From NCBI RefSeq assembly GCF_000377665.1, contig NZ_KB898648.1, positions 186,001 through 250,000 of the forward strand: 64,000 bases of DNA, given 5' to 3'. A program made the translations under genes and the position numbers. This document shows positions 1 to 8,526 of the stretch, in pieces. The notes below the pieces were generated by a model, which saw nothing but the letters and a program-made list of their open reading frames with translations, did not search any database and had not been told where the DNA came from. This DNA is from Vreelandella zhanjiangensis DSM 21076 (GTDB taxonomy: Bacteria; Pseudomonadota; Gammaproteobacteria; Pseudomonadales; Halomonadaceae). Each line of letters starts with the position of its first letter. Positions within the stretch are counted from its first letter, which is position 1.

Positions 1-123
1 GAACAGATTGGGGCGGCGCTGGAGCATCATCTTTGTCGTTGTGGCACGCATCTGGAAATCCTGGATGCTGCCCATCGCGCTGTCGCCCTCAACGTGATGG
101 CGTTGGGAGGCATTGATGACTGA
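1..123 (+). CDS. (2Fe-2S)-binding subunit of a molybdenum hydroxylase, C-terminal fragment (NicA-like)
   Basis: Only the last 40 codons are in the window; the gene begins upstream. The tail carries the HLCRCGTHLEI motif, typical of the second [2Fe-2S] cluster site in small subunits of the xanthine dehydrogenase / isoquinoline 1-oxidoreductase / nicotinate dehydrogenase family. The subunit passes electrons between the molybdenum centre and its acceptor. Its stop overlaps the start of the next gene, a molybdopterin/cytochrome c fusion, by 8 nt, which indicates translational coupling of two subunits of one enzyme. The nearby NicX homologue suggests NicA-like function in pyridine-ring hydroxylation. 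Family assignment is good; the exact substrate (nicotinate, picolinate or another N-heterocycle) cannot be told from this fragment. Confidence 0.8.
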   Translation, partial: EQIGAALEHHLCRCGTHLEILDAAHRAVALNVMALGGIDD

Positions 124-3100
124 GCGCCATTCCACGTTGAAGTCTTATACGACTGCCTTGCCCGCCGGTTTTGAGAACCTGCGCTACGGCGTGGTGGTGC
201 GTCCGCCTCACTACCGTTGGAACGGTGAGCATTTTGCGTGTGACCGGCTGGCGCACGTTGATACATTGGCGCTTAAAACGTTGCCATATGACGCAAGGGC
301 TGTGATTGAAGGTAATTTTGTAGGGGTCGTGGCAGACAGTATCGAAAATGCCCGCGATGCCGCGAAGTGCCTAATTCTAAGCTGGCAGGCTCACGACCCA
401 ATTGCGGCGACGCCCGCACAGAAAGCACGCGTAAATAAAAAAAGCCACAAGGCTCCGGTACACCAAAAAAACGGCGTAGCTGATATCGAAGGCAGCCACG
501 CTGATAGATATGAACGCGACTACGGCTGGCCCAGCCGCATGCGCTGGGGAGAAACCGAAGGTTGGGTGGTTGCCGAGTACCGAAACAACCATCTTGCGGT
601 TTGGACACAAACCACAACGCCACAAGCGCTGCGCCAGGATTTGAGTACCCTGACGGCACTAGATGCGGATCAAATAACGCTTTATACCAGCGAGGGGACA
701 GAGCGGCGTGTAGCCTCAGGCCTTGGCCGCCATTGTGGTGACGATGCCGCCGTGGATGCCGCCCTGATGGCGCGTGCGCTGGGCCATCCGGTCGCTGTAT
801 GGCTGGATGCGCAGTACAGCATTGATGTTAAGGCTCTCGGACAAGCGCAACGCCTGTCGTTAAGTGCCGCCTTTGGGGAAGGAGATCACATCGAGCGTTA
901 TCGCTACCGGCAAGCGCATGCCAGTGGCGAGGTAGTAGCCGTCGGGCTGCTTTTGAGCGGGCGAGCCCTTGTGCCGGGTGTTTTAACGAATACTGAAAAG
1001 CCGCTGTATTCTCCGTATACCTTCCAAAACGCGCATCTATCGGCGCATACCGGACGCCTCTCGGGGCAGGCTTTGAATGATACCCTGCTGGGCATTCAGC
1101 AAACATTCGCCCGTGAATCATTTCTTGATGAAGTTGCTCATGCGCGCGGCCAGGACCCGCTGGCATTACGCCTGCGCTATCTTGGCGACGCGCGTGGTCG
1201 CGAGCTTATTGAATCGGTTGCCAAGCGAGCCGACTGGCAGATAGACCTTCCTTCTCGTTCAGCAACGAGTGATGTATTGCAGGGCCGTGGTCTGGCGTAT
1301 GCACAGCTACCTGACCGTCAACAGCGCCTGGAGAGTGGCGTACGCTCTGCCTGGATTGCCGATGTCGAGGTTAACCGGATCACGGGGAACGTGCAGCTAA
1401 CGCGACTGGTCGTGGGCCAGGATTCAGGCGTCGAGGTTGATACAGCGCGTTTGCAACACACGCTCCAAGCGCGTGTATTAGGCGAAGCGCGGCCGCTGCT
1501 GGGAAGTGAGCCGGCTTTCGATGAGTGGGGCGATGGCCGCCTGGAGGACAAGCAGAATAAGCCATTGGCCAGGCGCCAGCCTTCGTTAGAAAGGCAGGTG
1601 ATTGCGTCAAATGAAGCACCTTCCGCGTTGCCGGTGACCCTGGAGGATACCGAGCTTTCGCCGGGTGTGGCTGTCATTGCCAATGCGCTGTTCGATGCCA
1701 CGGGCATACGTTTTCGTCAGCCGCCTTTTACGGCCAGCCGGGTGCGTCAAGCGTTGCAAGAGCACGATCTGGAAGCATCCACAGGCCGTAATAGCCTTTT
1801 TTTATCCGGTAAAAGCAGATCACCACGTCGTCAGTGGTTTGCGGCTGCTGCTTTCATGACGGTTGCCGGTAGTGCGGCCATGGCCTGGCCCTGGAAAGGA
1901 GCGATTGTGCCGGTCTCCCGGCCGGCCGCGACGCTTTATTCCGATGAAACTATCGAGCGCGGGCGGCTAGTGGCGGCGGCAGGTGATTGTGCCGCTTGTC
2001 ACACCGTTGCAGGTGGCGCGACGAATACCGGCGGTCATGCTTTTGAAACGCCGTTCGGCACGCTTTACAGCACGAACATTACGCCTGATGAGGCGACGGG
2101 GATCGGTCAGTGGTCGTATGCGGCGTTTGAGCGCGCCATGCGCCACGGTATCAGCCGTGATGGTCGTCATCTGTATCCTGCGTTTCCCTATACGGCGTTT
2201 GCCAAAACCAGCGATGCCGACCTCCAGGCGCTTTATGCTTACCTGATGGCCCAGCCTGCCGTATCTGCGTCAGCGCCCCAAAACGATCTATCGTTCCCTT
2301 TCAATGTGCGTGCGCTCATGGCGCCCTGGAATGCGCTTTATCACGATCCGAAACCGTTTCAACCGGACCCTGCGCAAAGCGAGCTCTACAATCGCGGCGC
2401 TTATCTCGCCGAAGGGCTGGGGCATTGCAGTGCTTGCCATAGTCCGCGCAACGCGATGGGCGCAGAAAAAGACGGCAAGTACTACTTTGCAGGTGCCATG
2501 GTAGATGGGTGGGAAGCGCCTGCCTTGAACACGCTTTCGCGATCCCCCATTGGCTGGAGCGAAAACTCGCTATACGACTATTTACGCCACGGTGAATCGG
2601 CCCTGCATGGTGTTGCATCAGGTCCAATGGCGCCTGTGGTCGCCGGGTTGAGCGAACTGCCCGAGTATGATGTCCGCGCCATCGCCCACTATGTGGCACA
2701 GCAGATGGAAGCGCCGTCAGGGAACGGTAAGGCACAGCAAGCTGAGGCCCAGCGCCGCGTGGCGGCAGCGGCGGTTAGCCCCAATGGCATGGAAGAGGGC
2801 GAGCGCCTGTTTGACGGTGCCTGTGCCGCCTGCCATCTGGATAACGGCTTGCCCTCGTTTACCCGAGCGCGGACGTCACTTGCGCTGAATACCAACCTTT
2901 ACAGCGAGCGCCCCGATAACGTTATTCAATCGATTTTAGGCGGTGTGCATGCTGACACTGTCCCTGATGTAGGTAACATGCCCGGTTTTGCCGACAGCTT
3001 CAGTGATACGCAAGTCGCTACCCTGGCAACCTATTTACGGGCACGTTTCGCGCCCGACGCACCTCCCTGGCAACAACTTGAACAACGCGTTGCCGCAATA

Positions 3101-3139
3101 CGCCAGCCTCATCACAACAATACGCACTCTTCTCTCTGA
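116..3139 (+). CDS. Molybdopterin-binding dehydrogenase subunit fused to three-heme cytochrome c (NicB-like)
   Basis: Large subunit of a hydroxylating dehydrogenase, 1007 aa from the ATG at 116. Residues about 1-560 follow the isoquinoline 1-oxidoreductase beta / NicB framework: a GVVVRPPHYRW-type N terminus, an FARESFLDEVAHARGQDP block and an IANALFDATGIR block near the end. A hydrophobic anchor lies at about 572-592. The C-terminal third has three c-type heme motifs: CAACH at about 625, CSACH at about 771 and CAACH at about 903. This order matches nicotinate dehydrogenase NicB, which delivers electrons to the respiratory chain in the cell envelope. The molybdopterin part is short for the family, and several motifs near the cofactor look altered: SGLGRHC where GGGFGRR is usual, and no clear WRSVG. 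Coupled to the small subunit by overlap. Activity is therefore less certain than family membership. Confidence 0.82.
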   Translation: MTERHSTLKSYTTALPAGFENLRYGVVVRPPHYRWNGEHFACDRLAHVDTLALKTLPYDARAVIEGNFVGVVADSIENARDAAKCLILSWQAHDPIAATPAQKARVNKKSHKAPVHQKNGVADIEGSHADRYERDYGWPSRMRWGETEGWVVAEYRNNHLAVWTQTTTPQALRQDLSTLTALDADQITLYTSEGTERRVASGLGRHCGDDAAVDAALMARALGHPVAVWLDAQYSIDVKALGQAQRLSLSAAFGEGDHIERYRYRQAHASGEVVAVGLLLSGRALVPGVLTNTEKPLYSPYTFQNAHLSAHTGRLSGQALNDTLLGIQQTFARESFLDEVAHARGQDPLALRLRYLGDARGRELIESVAKRADWQIDLPSRSATSDVLQGRGLAYAQLPDRQQRLESGVRSAWIADVEVNRITGNVQLTRLVVGQDSGVEVDTARLQHTLQARVLGEARPLLGSEPAFDEWGDGRLEDKQNKPLARRQPSLERQVIASNEAPSALPVTLEDTELSPGVAVIANALFDATGIRFRQPPFTASRVRQALQEHDLEASTGRNSLFLSGKSRSPRRQWFAAAAFMTVAGSAAMAWPWKGAIVPVSRPAATLYSDETIERGRLVAAAGDCAACHTVAGGATNTGGHAFETPFGTLYSTNITPDEATGIGQWSYAAFERAMRHGISRDGRHLYPAFPYTAFAKTSDADLQALYAYLMAQPAVSASAPQNDLSFPFNVRALMAPWNALYHDPKPFQPDPAQSELYNRGAYLAEGLGHCSACHSPRNAMGAEKDGKYYFAGAMVDGWEAPALNTLSRSPIGWSENSLYDYLRHGESALHGVASGPMAPVVAGLSELPEYDVRAIAHYVAQQMEAPSGNGKAQQAEAQRRVAAAAVSPNGMEEGERLFDGACAACHLDNGLPSFTRARTSLALNTNLYSERPDNVIQSILGGVHADTVPDVGNMPGFADSFSDTQVATLATYLRARFAPDAPPWQQLEQRVAAIRQPHHNNTHSSL

Positions 3140-3160
3140 CAATACAAAACGAGGTGGATC

Positions 3161-3349
3161 ATGAAACGCAGCAAGTGGATATGGGTCGTCTGGATAGTGG
3201 TTCTTTTGAGCTGTCTTGTGCCCTACACCTTGTTAACGAATGTCGCGGCCTGGTACGGCAGTTTCCTTTTCTGGACCTGCGCGGGGCTTGTGGTTATTGC
3301 ACTTAATGTTTTCATTACCAAGGATTTCGAGGAGCACGACCATGACTGA
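3161..3349 (+). CDS. DUF3311 small membrane protein, symporter partner
   Basis: A 62-aa protein with two predicted membrane helices (about residues 6-25 and 33-53) and an acidic, histidine-containing tail ending EEHDHD. Proteins of this size, shape and position belong to the DUF3311 family, which regularly precedes sodium:solute symporter genes and is thought to be an accessory subunit. A GAGGTGG ribosome site lies just upstream of the ATG. The stop overlaps the start of the symporter gene by 8 nt, so the two are translationally coupled. Function beyond partnership with the symporter is unknown. Confidence 0.8.
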   Translation: MKRSKWIWVVWIVVLLSCLVPYTLLTNVAAWYGSFLFWTCAGLVVIALNVFITKDFEEHDHD

Positions 3350-4853
3350 GTCAATGATCTGGTGGTCAATTGCCATCTATCTGCTGATCGCGGTCGGTAT
3401 TGCCTTCCTCTCCCGTCAGGGGCCGGCGGAAAGTATGTCGGGCTACTTCCTTGGCAACCGACAGATGAATGGTTTTGTGTCGGCGCTGAGCTATAGCGCG
3501 ACAACCTATAGCGCCTTCATGATGGTGGGCTTGGCGGGGCTGACCTATGCCGGTGGCGTCGGCGCGCTGGGCTTTGAGATCATCTATTTTGCCGGCGTTT
3601 CGCTGGTAGCCGTTTTCGGTCCGCGTTTTTGGGCGGTCGGCAAAAAATTTGGTTTCGTCACGCCCAGTGAAATGCTGGGACATCGCTATAACAGCAAGCA
3701 TGTGGCGATGGCCGTCTCGATTGCCAGCTGCATCTTTTTGATTCCTTACTCGGCCGTTCAGCTTGCCGGGGTGGGCTACCTGCTGGAAGGCATGACCGAT
3801 GGCGCCATCACGTTTACCACTGGTGTAGTAATGGCAACGGCGATAGCGGTTTTCTTCTCTTATATCGCCGGTATTCGTTCAGTGATGTGGACCGACTCGT
3901 TACAGGCCTTGATGATGATCGTTGCCTCGACGCTGGTGGCCTTTCTGGTCATCCAGGGCCTGGGTGGCTTTAGTGGTCTGTTTGGTACGCTTGCAACCGA
4001 GCATCCCGCTTCGCTCAGCGTACCTGGGCCGGGACTTTTTAGCCTGGTTACCTTCCTGGGCTTGAGCATTCCCTGGTTCTTCTTCAGCCTATCCAACCCG
4101 CAGGTCAGTCAGCGTCTTTTCATGCCGTCTTCCCTGCGCTCCATGCGTCAGATGCTGATCGGTTTTCTGGTGTTCGGCTTCATCTATACACTGGTTTCCG
4201 TGCTGTGGGGCTTTTCGGCGCTTGCTGCATTCCCCGATCTTGCGCGTGCCGACCTTGCGACACCCGCACTGCTGGCGTCTGACTTTATCCCGCCTGTGCT
4301 GGGTGTCATTGTCATGATCGGTATCATGGCCGCTGCTGTCTCAACGATCGATTCGATCATGTTGACCCTGGCTTCCATGCTGTCCCGGGATGTTTACGCC
4401 AACGCCAAACCGGGTGTGGATGAAAAGCGCCAACTACTGATGGGCAAGATCGTGATCCCGGTCATTGCGTTGCTGGCATTGGGCTTCGCTGAGCTGCAGC
4501 TGGATCTGATCGCCGTACTTTCAGTGGCGGCTTCATCAGGCCTGGTTGCCATGGTGCCTGCCATTATCGGGGCTTTCTACTGGAAGCGTGGTACCGCTGC
4601 GGGTGCGCTGGCAAGCGTCGTGGGTACCAGCGTGTTTGTGCTGGTGATGTATGCCACGGGTAATTCCCTGCTGGGTTTACCCGCCGGTATATGGGGCATC
4701 TTTGTCTCGGCATTCCTCTTTGTGGGCGTAAGCCTTGCGACCAAACCGCACAAGGCTTCGGCCGATGCCTTCCTGAGCGCTATTTCCGAGGAACTCGGGC
4801 GTAAGAAGCGTGTGCCGGTCAGTGCACCGTCATCTCAGAACGCCGCTGTGTAG
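3342..4853 (+). CDS. Sodium:solute symporter (SSS family)
   Basis: Inner-membrane transporter of 503 aa with about 13 hydrophobic helices and the SSS-type opening GYFLGNRQMNGFVSALSYSA. It should use the sodium gradient to import a small organic solute, in keeping with a halophile. The frame is open further upstream, but the ATG at 3342 is chosen because it has GAGGAG 8 nt upstream, overlaps the DUF3311 stop and starts directly before the first helix. It lies between the molybdenum dehydrogenase and the dihydroxypyridine dioxygenase, so uptake of a pyridine carboxylate is a reasonable inference. The sequence itself does not fix the substrate, and pantothenate/proline-type relatives exist. Confidence 0.85.
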   Translation: MTESMIWWSIAIYLLIAVGIAFLSRQGPAESMSGYFLGNRQMNGFVSALSYSATTYSAFMMVGLAGLTYAGGVGALGFEIIYFAGVSLVAVFGPRFWAVGKKFGFVTPSEMLGHRYNSKHVAMAVSIASCIFLIPYSAVQLAGVGYLLEGMTDGAITFTTGVVMATAIAVFFSYIAGIRSVMWTDSLQALMMIVASTLVAFLVIQGLGGFSGLFGTLATEHPASLSVPGPGLFSLVTFLGLSIPWFFFSLSNPQVSQRLFMPSSLRSMRQMLIGFLVFGFIYTLVSVLWGFSALAAFPDLARADLATPALLASDFIPPVLGVIVMIGIMAAAVSTIDSIMLTLASMLSRDVYANAKPGVDEKRQLLMGKIVIPVIALLALGFAELQLDLIAVLSVAASSGLVAMVPAIIGAFYWKRGTAAGALASVVGTSVFVLVMYATGNSLLGLPAGIWGIFVSAFLFVGVSLATKPHKASADAFLSAISEELGRKKRVPVSAPSSQNAAV

Positions 4854-4975
4854 GACTATTTCTACCGACGCTATCTCTCGTTAATCGTCTGCCTCGATGC
4901 TGCCAATAAATACCGTCGGCTCCGGGGCAGAGGTTACCGCCTTCAACGTCATACTGACGATATGCAGGAGTGGTT

Positions 4976-6007
4976 ATGGATCACGCAAGCTTTACGGAAA
5001 TCTGTCTTCATCAGTTGAGAATGTCCGGCGTAAAGTCCGATGAAAGGCTCATCGTACTGACCCAGGGTAACGACCGGCTCGATTATGCCGATGCTTTCAT
5101 GGCCGCCGGGCAGCGTTTAGGCGCCAATATGTACCATATGCGTCTGCCGCCACCGCCTCTTGTGGGGGGGTGGAACGTCGGCACTACAGGGCTTGCTGCA
5201 ATGCCCGAGGCGGTGGAAGCGCTCAAGAACTGCGACATGCTCATCGACTGTATTTTCCTGTTGTTCTCCCCTGAACAGATGGCCATTCAGGCGGCAGGCA
5301 CTCGCATTCTTACCGCGGTTGAGCCGCCTGAACTGTTGGCGCGTATGCTGCCGACCCAGGAGCTTAGAGAGAAGGTCGAGATTGCCGCTGAGCTATTGGC
5401 CAGGGCCAAGGTAATGCGCATCACATCCGCCCATGGCACCGACGTGACTTACCAGCTCAATACCTACCCGACGGTTGCCGAGTATGCGTGTACCGATGAA
5501 CCAGGCCGTTGGGATCATTGGCCATCCGGTTTCGTGTTTACCGGCGGTGATGACGATGGCGTGGACGGTACCATTGTCGTAGCGCCCGGCGATATCCTGT
5601 TACCCCAGAACATGTATGTCCGCGAGCCAATCACCTACACCATCAAGAAGGGCTGGATTACCGATATTCGAGGTAGTCTGGATGCTGAGCTGGTCAAGTC
5701 CTACATGGACAGTTTCAACGATGAGCGTGGCCTGGGCATGAGTCATGTTGGCTGGGGCATGAACCCAGATGCCAAGTGGCACCGCATGGTGCCCGGCGAG
5801 TTCCCCGGTGGGATGGGCATGGAGCCGCGCAGCTTTTATGGCAATGTGATGTTCTCCACCGGCCCCAATAACGAACTGGGCGGGCCCAACGATACGGCCT
5901 GCCATCTGGATATCCCTATGCGTAATTGCTCGCTATTTTTGGACGACGAGCCTGTCGTGGTTGATGGCGATATCGTTGTAAAAGATATACAGATGCTTCG
6001 AAACTGA
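4976..6007 (+). CDS. nicX: 2,5-dihydroxypyridine 5,6-dioxygenase (NicX/PicD-like)
   Basis: 343 aa, close to the 350 aa of Pseudomonas putida NicX, a mononuclear iron dioxygenase that opens 2,5-dihydroxypyridine to N-formylmaleamate. Recognisable blocks include AVEPPELLARMLPT, DEPGRWDHWPSGF, MSHVGWGMNPDAKW, FSTGPNNELGG and CHLDIPMRNC. The expected iron ligands are visible as Glu169 (in AEYACTDE), His310 and Asp312 (in CHLD). Their spacing of 141 and 2 residues equals that of the known E177/H318/D320 triad. The ATG at 4976 is chosen over the in-frame GTG six bases earlier because CAGGAG sits 5 nt before it. The fold is related to M29 aminopeptidases, so automatic annotation may call it a peptidase. 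It is the last gene of its cluster and is followed by a terminator. Confidence 0.9.
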   Translation: MDHASFTEICLHQLRMSGVKSDERLIVLTQGNDRLDYADAFMAAGQRLGANMYHMRLPPPPLVGGWNVGTTGLAAMPEAVEALKNCDMLIDCIFLLFSPEQMAIQAAGTRILTAVEPPELLARMLPTQELREKVEIAAELLARAKVMRITSAHGTDVTYQLNTYPTVAEYACTDEPGRWDHWPSGFVFTGGDDDGVDGTIVVAPGDILLPQNMYVREPITYTIKKGWITDIRGSLDAELVKSYMDSFNDERGLGMSHVGWGMNPDAKWHRMVPGEFPGGMGMEPRSFYGNVMFSTGPNNELGGPNDTACHLDIPMRNCSLFLDDEPVVVDGDIVVKDIQMLRN

Positions 6008-6028
6008 CCGTTAGCGGCATTTCAATAC

Positions 6029-6053
6029 AAAAGGCACCCTGCGGGTGCCTTTT
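6029..6053. terminator. Rho-independent terminator between convergent operons
   Basis: A perfect 11-bp stem (AAAAGGCACCC / GGGTGCCTTTT) with loop TGC. The A and T flanks are symmetric, so it can end transcription of nicX on the plus strand and of the pxpC operon on the minus strand. Confidence 0.9.
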
Positions 6054-6077
6054 GACGTTTGAGCCTTTCTTAATGGC

Positions 6078-7007
6078 TTACTCCCACACCGCCAGCTGGC
6101 GGCGGTGAGTCACCTGAGCCTGGGTAGCGCTCACCGGACGTAGCCAGACTTCTGTGCCGGGCAGGCATTGGGAGAGCCGCGCGCAGGCACTGGGGGTGAG
6201 CGCGCCGATGCGGGGGTAGCCGCCAATCGTCTGGCGGTCATTCATCAGGACGATAGGCTGGCCATCGGGGGGTATTTGTACCGCGCCTAAGGGAATACCT
6301 TCCGAAATCACCCCTTCCAATTTGCTTTTAAGCGCTTGGCCGGTCAGTCGAATGCCCATACGGTCGGCGCGTTGGTCGACCGTCCAGGGTTGGTTGAACG
6401 CCTGATAAAGGCTACGCCCGGCAAAGTGGGCTACCTGGGAGCCCAGCACCAGAGGAAGCTGGCAGCGATTCTGTGGCATGGGCAAACCGGCATTGTCAGG
6501 CAGTTGGCGGGGAGACGGCGCATCGCCTTGCCAGCTTAGTTGATCGCCAGTTTGCAGTGGCTTGCCGTCTTCATGCAGGCCACCGATCATTTCCCGCGCG
6601 GTGCAGGCACGGCTACCGAGGACCTCCGGGGCCTGTAGCCCGCCGGGGAATGCCAGGTAAACGCGTAGCCCGGCGCGAGGCTGGCGAAACGTCAGGCACT
6701 GCCCTGCTTTGAGAGTAAAGCACGCGTTAGGGGCGAGTGGCTCGCCGTCGATACGGGCATCGAGATCGGCCCCGGTCAGCGCAAGGCAGACGTCGCTGCC
6801 GGCTTCTAATGTCAGGTTGCCGCCCATGACGATTTCCAGTGCCGCGCTATTGGCCGGGTTGCCTAGCAGCCAGTTCGCCCAGTTATAAGAGATCCAGTCG
6901 GCAGCGCCACTCTGGGTAACGCCCAGGTGGCCTACACCGAAACGCCCCGCGTCTTGAATCAGGGCAAGCGGCCCGGCCTGTTTGACGATCATGCGGCCTT
7001 GGCTCAT
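6078..7007 (-). CDS. pxpC: 5-oxoprolinase subunit PxpC (biotin-dependent carboxyltransferase-like)
   Basis: 309 aa, of the KipA/PxpC family (carboxyltransferase subdomain, AHS2). The start KQAGPLALIQDAGRFGVGHLGV and the block SGAADWISYNWAN are typical. With PxpA and PxpB it forms the prokaryotic ATP-dependent 5-oxoprolinase, which opens pyroglutamate to glutamate. It is the last gene of a long minus-strand operon; its start overlaps the stop of pxpB by 4 nt, and a terminator follows about 25 nt downstream. KipA in Bacillus was first described as a sporulation-kinase regulator, but the intact ABC set here supports the metabolic role. Confidence 0.92.
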   Translation of the reverse strand: MSQGRMIVKQAGPLALIQDAGRFGVGHLGVTQSGAADWISYNWANWLLGNPANSAALEIVMGGNLTLEAGSDVCLALTGADLDARIDGEPLAPNACFTLKAGQCLTFRQPRAGLRVYLAFPGGLQAPEVLGSRACTAREMIGGLHEDGKPLQTGDQLSWQGDAPSPRQLPDNAGLPMPQNRCQLPLVLGSQVAHFAGRSLYQAFNQPWTVDQRADRMGIRLTGQALKSKLEGVISEGIPLGAVQIPPDGQPIVLMNDRQTIGGYPRIGALTPSACARLSQCLPGTEVWLRPVSATQAQVTHRRQLAVWE

Positions 7008-7708
7008 GCGCGCTCCTCCAGTGGTGTGGTATCGCCGCCGGCGGCTTCAAACTCCGCCCTGGATATGGACGTGAAGCGTACCTTGTCACCGGGGCGAAAT
7101 AACGGTTCACCGCGCCGGGCGTACTCGAATAGGGGAACCGCCGTGCGGCCCAGAATATTCCAGCCACCGGGTGAGAGCAGCGGGTAGATGGCCGTCTGCC
7201 GATCGGCGATGCCTACGCTTCCGGCGGCTACGCGTCGCCGTGGTGTCTTTAGGCGTGGCGTAGTCAGGCTTTCATCCACCAGTCCCATAAACCCATAGCC
7301 AGGAGCAAAACCAAGGGCGAACACGCTGTAGTCGTGGCCGCAATGACGCTCGATCAACTGTTCAACGCTTAACCCCGCGCGCTTGGCCACCTGTGGCAGC
7401 TCAGGACCAACGCTTTCGTCGTACCACACTGGAATTTCATGCAGCTGGCCGTTTTGGGTATCGGCAGGCTGCAAGTCTTTAAGCGCTTCGCGGGCGAGAG
7501 CCGTGGCCTCGACAAAGGCCATCGACCGGCAATCATAATGAATCAACAGCGTCGTGTAAGAGGGGACGAGGTCGATCAGCACATCCCCGAAAGCGTGACG
7601 CAGGGCGGTGTCAGCCGCCATGATCCAGGCCATGTTGCGCTCGTCGATCGCATCGAACAGACGTACTGTCAGCGCATCCATGGCAGCGGTTTCAAGACGC
7701 AGTTTCAC
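7004..7708 (-). CDS. pxpB: 5-oxoprolinase subunit PxpB (KipI family)
   Basis: 234 aa, of the allophanate hydrolase subunit 1 (AHS1/KipI) family. Signature segments are [13 protein letters not shown] around residue 130 and [14 protein letters not shown] shortly after, followed by [15 protein letters not shown]. It partners PxpC and PxpA in ATP-dependent pyroglutamate hydrolysis in the cytoplasm. It overlaps both neighbours by 4 nt, so the three subunits are translationally coupled in the order A-B-C. Confidence 0.92.
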   Translation of the reverse strand: MKLRLETAAMDALTVRLFDAIDERNMAWIMAADTALRHAFGDVLIDLVPSYTTLLIHYDCRSMAFVEATALAREALKDLQPADTQNGQLHEIPVWYDESVGPELPQVAKRAGLSVEQLIERHCGHDYSVFALGFAPGYGFMGLVDESLTTPRLKTPRRRVAAGSVGIADRQTAIYPLLSPGGWNILGRTAVPLFEYARRGEPLFRPGDKVRFTSISRAEFEAAGGDTTPLEERA

Positions 7709-8466
7709 GCAGACTCCAACGCTTTGAAGGCATCACGGATGGCACGTACGGCCGCGATGGATTCGGGATTGTCGCCATGCACGCAGAGCGTGTCGCAGGG
7801 CAGGTGAAGCGCGGTGCCGTCACGAGCGGTCAGGGCTTCGCCCTTGGCCAGCGCAATGGCCTGGGCCACGATGGTCGCTTGGTCGTGATGTACAGCACCC
7901 GCCAAGCGGCGCGATGCCAAGTGACCGTTCGCCTCATAGGCGCGGTCAGCAAAGGTCTCAAACCAGAGCGTAATGCCCATTTTTTCAGCCAGTTCGCGGT
8001 GTGGCTCGGTATCGGCGGTGGCCATCACCATCAGCGGAAGGCTTGCATCAAACGCTTGTACAGCACGCATCGCGCCTTCCAAGAGCTCAAGGTTGGCAGC
8101 CATATCGTTATACATGGCGCCGTGCGGCTTGATGTAGCTAAGCTCGACACCTTCCGCGCGGCAAATACCGGCAAGCGCGCCCGCCTGATAAAGAATCATA
8201 TCTTCGACTTCAGCCGCCGAGCAGGCCATGGAGCGTCGCCCAAAACCCATCAAGTCGGGATAGCCAGGATGAGCCCCAATGCGCACGCCATGCTTGGCCG
8301 CCAGTGCGACGGTGTGGCGCATGACATGGGGGTCGGAGGCGTGGTAACCACAGGCGATATTGGCACAGTCAACGTAAGGCATGACCTCGGCATCCAGGCC
8401 AAGGGTCCAGTTACCGAAGCTTTCGCCCATGTCGCAGTTGAGTAGAGGGAGTTTTTTGTCGGTCAT
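7705..8466 (-). CDS. pxpA: 5-oxoprolinase subunit PxpA (LamB/YcsF family)
   Basis: 253 aa, of the LamB/YcsF family. Conserved blocks are [10 protein letters not shown] near the N terminus, [27 protein letters not shown] and [11 protein letters not shown], with several His/Asp residues expected at the active site. The protein supplies the lactam-opening activity of 5-oxoprolinase. AGGAG lies 9 nt before the ATG. The gene follows the M14 peptidase gene with a 60-nt gap on the same strand, which fits release of pyroglutamate by a peptidase followed by conversion to glutamate. Confidence 0.93.
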   Translation of the reverse strand: MTDKKLPLLNCDMGESFGNWTLGLDAEVMPYVDCANIACGYHASDPHVMRHTVALAAKHGVRIGAHPGYPDLMGFGRRSMACSAAEVEDMILYQAGALAGICRAEGVELSYIKPHGAMYNDMAANLELLEGAMRAVQAFDASLPLMVMATADTEPHRELAEKMGITLWFETFADRAYEANGHLASRRLAGAVHHDQATIVAQAIALAKGEALTARDGTALHLPCDTLCVHGDNPESIAAVRAIRDAFKALESA

Positions 8467-8526
8467 TATGTACTCTCCTGGTGATCGACGTCGTTGATAC
8501 GAATACCAAGCGTTTTGGCTGCCTGT

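Noticed and set aside
3240..3341. Longer N terminus for the sodium symporter
   Set aside because: It would overlap most of the DUF3311 gene and adds a stretch unlike the family; the ATG at 3342 has a good ribosome site.
7777..8445. A 222-codon open frame on the plus strand
   Set aside because: It lies opposite pxpA, which has strong family motifs; the antisense frame has low-complexity composition and no recognisable domain.
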